Shown here piece after piece: positions 6,603 to 11,478 of a stretch of DNA of 11,478 nucleotides. A program made the position numbers and the translations under genes. The stretch lies in NCBI GenBank assembly GCA_002711965.1, contig PASM01000009.1, positions 36,775-48,252 on the forward strand, read 5' to 3'. Numbering within the stretch: the stretch's first letter is position 1; the number at the start of each line of letters is the position of its first letter. Source of the stretch: Chloroflexota bacterium (GTDB lineage: Bacteria > Chloroflexota > Dehalococcoidia > UBA1151 > TMED-70). Under the pieces are notes generated by a model. The model was not told where the DNA came from. It made no database searches and worked only from the letters and a program-made list of their open reading frames with translations.

Positions 6603-8117
6603 TTAGTGCGAAAAATGCCTTTTATTTGTAAAGATCATTTTTATTTTCAATTCATTTGCCTTTTCTATTACTTCTTTATCTCTAATTGATCCTCCAGGTT
6701 GAATAATAGTTTTAATATTATGTTTTACAGCCAGTTCAATACTGTCAGGAAAAGGGAAAAAAGCATCAGATGATAAAATTGAATTATCTGTTATATGTTC
6801 AGATGCCTTTTCTACAGCTAAATTCACGCTGTTAACTCGATTTGGTTGACCTGACCCTATTCCTATTATTGATTTCCCTTCAGTTATTACAATAGCATTA
6901 GATTTTACAAACTTGGTTGAATTCCATGAAAATAATAGATTCTCTAAATCAGTTTTTGAAGGCTTAATTTTTGTAACAAAATTCCAATCGTTTGTATTTT
7001 CAATAAAATTATCTTTTTCTTGGAAAAGTAAGCCTCCATTTATCGTTCTAAACTCAAAATTTTGCTTAGCAAAATTAGATGAAATAAGTCTTACATTTTT
7101 TTTTGAAGTTAGAATTTCTAGTGATTCTTTAGAAAAACTTGGAGCAATTATTACATCATAAAAGGTTTTAGATATTTCCTCTGCAGTTTCAAGCTCCATC
7201 TCTGTATTTAATCCCACAATTCCTCCAAATGCTGAAACAGGGTCTCCTCTTAGAGCAAGTTTATAAGCCTCCAATTGAGTTGTTTGAGAAGAAAGTCCAC
7301 AAGAATTAGTATGCTTTACTATAGATACACACTTATCTGAAAAAGAATTAGCAGCATAAAATGCAGCGTCAGCATCTAAATAATTCAAATAAGACATTGC
7401 TTTACCATGTAACAATTTTAAATTGGCAATTCCATTTTTTTGATTTGAATAAATAGCACCTTTTTGATGAGGATTTTCACCATATCTAAGATCCATCAAT
7501 TTATTTAAGGTTAGATCTAGCTTATTTGGCATAACGTCCAAATTAGTTTCATTATTTAAAAATTTAAATATTTTTTTGTCATACTCGGAGGTTATTTTAA
7601 AAATCTTAGTTGCGAGTTTTTTTCTAGTTTCAAGATCTATAGAGTTTTTTTTCAATTTTTCAGAAATATAAGCATAATCATTCGGGTCATAAAGAACTAT
7701 CATTCGTTTAAAATTTTTAGCCGCAGCTCTTAACATAGAAGGACCTCCTATGTCTATATTTTCAATAATTTCACTATAAGTAGAATTTGGATCATTTGAG
7801 ACTTTTTCAAAAGGATACAAATTATTAACAACAATATCAAATAATTCTAAATTTAATTTTTTTATATCAGAAATATGATTAGGATTATCAGGGTCAGCAA
7901 GGATTCCTGCATGAATATTTGGATGCAAAGTTTTCACTCTTCCTTCAAGAATTTCATCATGACCTGTGATTTCAAAGATTGAGTGTACTTTATATCCTTT
8001 ACTTTGAATGAACTTTAAGGTTCCTCCAGTAGAATAAATTTCACAATTGATTGATTTTAGAGTGTCACAAAGCTGTTCAAGCCCTTCTTTGTCATAAACG
8101 CTTATAAGTGCTTTCAT
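6603..8117 (-). CDS. purH: Bifunctional AICAR transformylase/IMP cyclohydrolase
   Basis: PurH performs the last two steps of IMP synthesis: formylation of AICAR with 10-formyl-tetrahydrofolate, then ring closure. The 504-residue protein has the N-terminal MGS-like cyclohydrolase domain (about 1-190) with STGGT (29-33), EGRVKTLHPNIHAGIL (58-73) and NLYPFEKV (99-106). The transformylase domain (about 195-504) shows RYGENPHQ (211-218), Lys268-His269 in KHTNSCG, DPVSAFGGIVGLN (292-304), VKSNAIV (404-410), SDAFFPFPDSIELA (450-463) and the C-terminal IIQPGGSIRDKEVI...RHFSH. One notable difference is Ser272 in KHTNSCG, where bacterial enzymes normally have Pro (KHxNPCG); the catalytic Lys-His pair is intact. 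Translation starts at ATG behind AGGA. It sits 12 bases after purM and 5 before the GT2 gene. No purN is next to it. Confidence 0.98.
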   Translation of the reverse strand: MKALISVYDKEGLEQLCDTLKSINCEIYSTGGTLKFIQSKGYKVHSIFEITGHDEILEGRVKTLHPNIHAGILADPDNPNHISDIKKLNLELFDIVVNNLYPFEKVSNDPNSTYSEIIENIDIGGPSMLRAAAKNFKRMIVLYDPNDYAYISEKLKKNSIDLETRKKLATKIFKITSEYDKKIFKFLNNETNLDVMPNKLDLTLNKLMDLRYGENPHQKGAIYSNQKNGIANLKLLHGKAMSYLNYLDADAAFYAANSFSDKCVSIVKHTNSCGLSSQTTQLEAYKLALRGDPVSAFGGIVGLNTEMELETAEEISKTFYDVIIAPSFSKESLEILTSKKNVRLISSNFAKQNFEFRTINGGLLFQEKDNFIENTNDWNFVTKIKPSKTDLENLLFSWNSTKFVKSNAIVITEGKSIIGIGSGQPNRVNSVNLAVEKASEHITDNSILSSDAFFPFPDSIELAVKHNIKTIIQPGGSIRDKEVIEKANELKIKMIFTNKRHFSH

Positions 8118-8123
8118 AAAAAA

Positions 8124-8127
8124 TCCT
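8124..8127 (-). promoter_or_regulatory. Shine-Dalgarno site of purH
   Basis: AGGA on the minus strand lies 6 bases before the purH ATG, in the 12-base gap after the purM stop. It is the only clear ribosome binding site in the minus-strand operon. Confidence 0.6.
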
Positions 8128-8129
8128 AA

Positions 8130-9149
8130 CTATATTATTTGAACATTTTGTTCATTATCTTTTTTAGTTTGAATTTCTCCTAAAATCCATGAGTCTTTAC
8201 AAGTATTCAAGATTTCATTCTTGTTAGAAGGGTCAACAATTAGAATTAGTCCTACTCCCATATTAAACACATCAAACATTTCACTTTCTGAAACTTTACC
8301 TTCAGACATTATATGCATAAATAAAGGAGGTATTTCCCAAGATTTCTTACTTATTTTTGCAACTAAATTTTCATTAAAAACTCTTGGAAGATTTTTGCTT
8401 AATCCTCCTCCTGTAATGTGTGATATTCCAGAAATTAAACTTAAAACAGGATCAATAGATGTAAGGTATTCTCTATGTGGCTCTGCTAAAAGTTCTCCTA
8501 AATTCCTAGTTTCTCCTTTTATATTCTGAGATAAGACTGATATGTCATCATCTGAATTAAATATTGATCTTACCAAGGAAAATCCATTAGTGTGAAGACC
8601 GCTTGAAGGTAATCCTATTAATATATCTCCTTCTTTTGTATCTGATTTAAGCATAAGATTTTCTTTAGTTACTGATCCAACCATAAAACCCACCACATCA
8701 TAATCACCTTCATTATATACACCTGGTAAAGTAGCCGTTTCTCCTCCAATTACTGCACAGTTAACTTTAGAACAAGCCTCAGAAATTCCTTCAACTACAT
8801 CTAAAACTATTTTTTCATCTAAGTTTGCAAATGCCAAATAATCTAAAAAAAATAAAGGCTTGGCTCCTTGTGGAATAAGATCATTTATACAGTGATTTAC
8901 GATATCTATACCAAGATTTTTGTGTAATCCTAATTTTGCAGAAATTTTTACTTTTGTTCCTACTGAATCTGTTGTTGAAACTAAAACGGAATTTTTATCA
9001 AAATTATCAGGAGAAAACAACCCCCCAAATCCATCCGAATTATTAAGCACATTTTTATTATGTGTGCTCTTAACAGATTTGATCAATTTATCCTTAATAA
9101 GATCAGATTTTTCAAGATCGACTCCTGATTTTTTATAATTACTTGTCAT
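8130..9149 (-). CDS. purM: Phosphoribosylformylglycinamidine cyclo-ligase (AIR synthetase)
   Basis: PurM uses ATP to close FGAM into 5-aminoimidazole ribonucleotide, the fifth step of purine synthesis. The 339-residue protein begins with the typical YKKSGVD segment (5-11) and has FGGLF (41-45), STTDSVGTKVKI (58-69, where many homologues have DGVGTK) and INDLIPQGAKPLFFLDYLA (88-106). Further on are IGGETATLPGVY (134-145), the AIRS signature where ETAEMPG is commoner, then SSGLHTNGFSLVR (182-194), HITGGGLSKNLPRV and EMFDVFNMGVG. Both AIRS halves are present and length is normal. It starts 8 bases after the purF stop without a visible Shine-Dalgarno, so translation is probably coupled to purF. 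The TAG stop is 12 bases before purH. Homodimer formation is expected from the family. Confidence 0.98.
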   Translation of the reverse strand: MTSNYKKSGVDLEKSDLIKDKLIKSVKSTHNKNVLNNSDGFGGLFSPDNFDKNSVLVSTTDSVGTKVKISAKLGLHKNLGIDIVNHCINDLIPQGAKPLFFLDYLAFANLDEKIVLDVVEGISEACSKVNCAVIGGETATLPGVYNEGDYDVVGFMVGSVTKENLMLKSDTKEGDILIGLPSSGLHTNGFSLVRSIFNSDDDISVLSQNIKGETRNLGELLAEPHREYLTSIDPVLSLISGISHITGGGLSKNLPRVFNENLVAKISKKSWEIPPLFMHIMSEGKVSESEMFDVFNMGVGLILIVDPSNKNEILNTCKDSWILGEIQTKKDNEQNVQII

Positions 9150-9157
9150 AATAATAT

Positions 9158-10573
9158 TTACTTTTGTTTAATTTTTTCCAAATGAAACTTATCAAAGTCT
9201 AACTGTACTGGCATAGGGTAATTACCAGTAAAGCATGCTTTACAATAATCACCTTTTTTAGAATTAACAGATTTTTCTAAAGCATCTATACTCAAGAATC
9301 CCAATGTATCAGCCCCAATAATTTTTCTAATTTCTTCAACATTAAATTGATTGGCAATTAATTCAGAACTTGTAGCCATATCAACCCCAAAGAAACATGG
9401 AGAAGTAATTGGAGGAGAAGATACTCTCATATGAATTTCCTTTGCTCCAGCATCTTTTATCATTTCTATAACTCTAGATGTTGTTGTGCCTCTAACTATA
9501 GAATCATCAATTAAGACAACTCTCTTGTTTTTAACCACCTCATTTAAGACATTAAACTTTGTTTTGACTCCTAGTTCTCTTAACTTTTGATTTGGAGAAA
9601 TAAAGGTTCTACCAACATATCTATTTCTAATCAATCCTTCAGTATAAGGAATTTTACTTTCATTTGAGTAGCCTATAGCTGCAGGTATAGCTGAATCAGG
9701 GACTCCGACCACAATATCTGCATCAACTGCATGTTCCTTCGCTAAGCTTTTACCCATTTTCAATCTAGATTCATAAGTTAATTGTCCGTCAATAACTGAA
9801 TCTGGTCTAGAAAAATATATTTGCTCAAAGATACACATTTTATGTTCTTTTGAACTTGAGTTATATTTAGAAGATTTAATCCCAGATTTATTTATAACTA
9901 TAGTTTCTCCGTTGTCAATTTCTCTTACAAATTCTGCTCCTATATGAGATAAAGCTGAAGATTCAGAAGACAAAATCCAAGAATTATTTTTTTTCCCCAA
10001 GCATAACGGCCTTATACCTAAAGGATCTCTTACTCCAATCAATTCATCTTTTGTCATCATAACAAGAGAAAAAGCTCCTTTTATGTACCTCATACAATAA
10101 TTAGATTTTTCAAACCAATCTTTACCTACTGAATTTACGTACATATATGCAATAACTTCAGTATCTGCAGTAGTAATATAATCAATATCAAATTCAGATA
10201 AATATTTATCTTTTAATTCTTCTGAATTTACAATGTTCCCATTATGTCCCAGTGCAAGTTCTCCATTAATGCCTTGAACAATCAAAGGTTGTGCATTTTG
10301 TTTAGAATCACTTCCAGTAGTTGAATACCTTGTATGTCCAATTCCAATCCCACCTTTTAATTCATTAACGTCAAAATCATTAAATACATTAGCAATAAGG
10401 CCTGTGTCTTTTTTAGTATAAATTTTAGTTTGATCAGAAGTTGCAATTCCTGCACTTTCCTGACCTCTATGCTGAAGAGCAAAAAGACCTAAATAAATAG
10501 ATTCAGCTACAGGTTCATTAGGATCGTAAATCCCAAATACTCCACATTCCTCATTTAATGATTCTATAGCCAT
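9158..10573 (-). CDS. purF: Amidophosphoribosyltransferase, Bacillus-type with iron-sulfur ligands
   Basis: PurF commits PRPP and glutamine to purine synthesis by making phosphoribosylamine. With ATG at 10573 it has 471 residues; an in-frame TTG at 10579 would add two. Residues 1-9 form a short propeptide ahead of Cys10 (NEECGVFG), the N-terminal nucleophile exposed after self-cleavage, as in B. subtilis. The Ntn glutaminase domain (10-230) shows LQHRGQESAG (33-42), GHTRYSTTG (79-87), GHNGN (109-113) and GVRDPLGIRPL (180-190). The phosphoribosyltransferase domain has the PRPP loop VVLIDDSIVRGTTT (352-365). Cys247 (CIFEQIYFSRPDS), Cys393 (PCFFG), Cys444 and Cys447 (YCKACFTG) match the four [4Fe-4S] ligands of the Bacillus enzyme. 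It leads the minus-strand operon, has no Shine-Dalgarno, and its upstream region carries a strong palindrome, so repression or attenuation is likely. Confidence 0.98.
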   Translation of the reverse strand: MAIESLNEECGVFGIYDPNEPVAESIYLGLFALQHRGQESAGIATSDQTKIYTKKDTGLIANVFNDFDVNELKGGIGIGHTRYSTTGSDSKQNAQPLIVQGINGELALGHNGNIVNSEELKDKYLSEFDIDYITTADTEVIAYMYVNSVGKDWFEKSNYCMRYIKGAFSLVMMTKDELIGVRDPLGIRPLCLGKKNNSWILSSESSALSHIGAEFVREIDNGETIVINKSGIKSSKYNSSSKEHKMCIFEQIYFSRPDSVIDGQLTYESRLKMGKSLAKEHAVDADIVVGVPDSAIPAAIGYSNESKIPYTEGLIRNRYVGRTFISPNQKLRELGVKTKFNVLNEVVKNKRVVLIDDSIVRGTTTSRVIEMIKDAGAKEIHMRVSSPPITSPCFFGVDMATSSELIANQFNVEEIRKIIGADTLGFLSIDALEKSVNSKKGDYCKACFTGNYPMPVQLDFDKFHLEKIKQK

Positions 10574-10593
10574 AAACAATAATATTTTATTTG

Positions 10594-10609
10594 AAGAGTT
10601 GTCACTCTT
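10594..10609. repeat. Inverted repeat AAGAGT-TGTC-ACTCTT in the purF upstream region
   Basis: A perfect 6-base inverted repeat with a 4-base loop, 10594-10599 pairing with 10604-10609. It overlaps the larger palindrome at 10600-10621, and in RNA the two hairpins would exclude each other. This could be part of a purF leader switch or simply a second operator half-site. Confidence 0.5.
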
Positions 10610-10621
10610 ATAATAGTGACA
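10600..10621. promoter_or_regulatory. 22-bp palindrome, candidate operator between purF and the UbiA-family gene
   Basis: Arms TGTCACT (10600-10606) and AGTGACA (10615-10621) are exact reverse complements, and the centre carries self-complementary TTATAA (10608-10613). Ten of eleven base pairs of the dyad match. It contains TATAAT on the plus strand (10609-10614) and TATTAT on the minus strand, so a bound protein would block either promoter. The size suits a dimeric helix-turn-helix repressor. I cannot assign it to a known regulator family; it is not the E. coli PurR box or the B. subtilis PurBox as I know them. Confidence 0.55.
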
Positions 10622-10633
10622 TTTTCATTCAAA

Positions 10634-10639
10634 ATTATA
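10634..10639 (-). promoter_or_regulatory. Candidate -10 element for the purF operon
   Basis: A perfect TATAAT on the minus strand would start transcription near 10627, giving a leader of about 50 bases that includes the hairpins at 10594-10621. No good -35 hexamer lies at the usual distance. Alternatives are the TATTAT boxes at 10615-10610 and at 10584-10579; the latter would make purF leaderless from the ATG at 10573. Confidence 0.35.
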
Positions 10640-10710
10640 AAGTAGATTAATAGTAAGTTTTGAATTATTTGAAAAGAATACAAAACATTTATCAACAGAG
10701 AAATTTATTT

Positions 10711-11478
10711 ATGAACAAATTCATCATATCTGCTAGACCCAAACAAACACTTAAGAACTCCGTAGTTTTCATTCCCTTGATTTTTACATTAGAAGAATGG
10801 CTTCCAAATGCAATTTTAAGTTCTTTAGTTAGTAGTTTTTTTTGCTTCTTGGCATTTTCTTGTTGCTCGATAATAGGTTATCAAATCAATGATTGGATAG
10901 ACAAAGAATATGATAAAAAGCATCCTGCAAAAAAACTCAGACCTATTGCAAATAATCAGATAAGTTTAAAAGAATTTTACATTTATATTCTGCTATTACT
11001 TGCATTTGGTTTAATCTTTTCTATATCAGTAAATTTTTATGTCCTTTATATGTTCTTCACTTACTTGGCTTTGAGTGTTTTGTATAGTTTGAAATTAAAA
11101 AGAATAATCTTAATTGATTCAATTTCTGTTACTATTTTCTACATCATCAGAATGATAGCAGGAGCATATTCAATAACATTAAATATTTCCCTTTGGCTTT
11201 ATATATTAACTTTTTTTTCTACTTTATTTCTAATCATTATCAAAAGAACAAGCGAAACAAATAAAGGTAATTTTAGAGATGATAAGATTGTTATTTTTTA
11301 TAATAATTTAGCAAACATAAAGATAAAATCATTTCTTTTGACAATAAATATTATTTTATATATAACATATGCAATTTCAGAAATAATTTCAGATCAAAGA
11401 AACTTGATATTTATTATTACAATAATATTTTTTAGCTCTGGGATTATAAGATATTTTTCTATCACAAACGGGAATACT
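10711..11478 (+). CDS. Decaprenyl-phosphate phosphoribosyltransferase-like UbiA prenyltransferase (3' end outside window)
   Basis: The open frame runs off the window after 256 residues; the family is about 290-300, so only the tail is missing. These membrane enzymes join PRPP to decaprenyl phosphate, the first step toward decaprenyl-phosphoryl ribose/arabinose used in cell-envelope glycans. It has the UbiA NDxxDxxxD motif (Asn60, Asp61, Asp64, Asp68), followed by HPAKKLRPIA (71-80), which is typical of the phosphoribosyltransferase subgroup. The second motif is YSLKLKRIILIDSI...RMIAGA (125-152), then IIIKRTSE (175-182) and IIRYFS (245-250), also subgroup-like. Hydrophobic segments lie near 17-27, 35-56, 88-107, 110-126, 137-151, 161-178, 206-222 and 231-246. 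There is no clear Shine-Dalgarno. It diverges from purF across a 137-base gap, sharing the palindromic region. A different UbiA-family acceptor is possible but less likely. Confidence 0.87.
   Translation, partial: MNKFIISARPKQTLKNSVVFIPLIFTLEEWLPNAILSSLVSSFFCFLAFSCCSIIGYQINDWIDKEYDKKHPAKKLRPIANNQISLKEFYIYILLLLAFGLIFSISVNFYVLYMFFTYLALSVLYSLKLKRIILIDSISVTIFYIIRMIAGAYSITLNISLWLYILTFFSTLFLIIIKRTSETNKGNFRDDKIVIFYNNLANIKIKSFLLTINIILYITYAISEIISDQRNLIFIITIIFFSSGIIRYFSITNGNT

Noticed and set aside
6913..7161. Plus-strand open frame of 82 codons
   Set aside because: Antisense to well-conserved purH sequence; no support of its own.
8221..9138. Two plus-strand open frames (8221-8529 and 8920-9138)
   Set aside because: Both are antisense to purM and mirror its codon pattern; no ribosome binding site or motif.

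Overview
This is an AT-rich window (about 30% G+C by eye) that is almost entirely coding. It has one gene order typical of a small, streamlined free-living bacterium. Intergenic gaps are 1-130 bases and several genes overlap or nearly touch. No mobile element, tRNA, rRNA or CRISPR array was seen. The lineage cannot be fixed without a tree. RecA reads like a Chloroflexota/Actinomycetota/Firmicutes-type protein. PurF is the Bacillus-type enzyme with a propeptide and iron-sulfur cysteines. The nicotinate phosphoribosyltransferase is the archaeal-like short form. A decaprenyl-phosphate phosphoribosyltransferase-like gene is present. I would guess an uncultured marine-type bacterium (low-GC SAR202-like Chloroflexota or an actinobacterial relative), and this is inference only.

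Left half, plus strand: an HtrA/DegP-like lipoprotein protease (2-1111); recA (1195-2226), preceded by a good promoter carrying an SOS-box-like palindrome and a strong Shine-Dalgarno; a CNNM/CBS (HlyC/CorC-type) membrane protein (2282-3565) whose GTG start may be leaderless; and tilS (3552-4889), which overlaps the end of the CNNM gene by 14 bases.

Right half, minus strand: a tight five-gene run read from right to left, purF (10573-9158), purM, purH, a GT2 polyprenyl-phosphate-sugar synthase-like glycosyltransferase and a nicotinate phosphoribosyltransferase, with gaps of 8, 12, 5 and 1 bases. The last gene runs 18 bases into the 3' end of the convergent tilS. Divergent from purF is the 5' part of a UbiA-superfamily gene (10711 to the window end) that closely fits decaprenyl-phosphate phosphoribosyltransferase.

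Three enzymes around the purF promoter (PurF, the nicotinate phosphoribosyltransferase and the UbiA-family transferase) all consume PRPP. The shared intergenic region holds a near-perfect 22-bp palindrome overlapped by a second inverted repeat. That is the best candidate for undescribed regulation here. Otherwise the window is ordinary housekeeping sequence; no new defence or mobile system was found.
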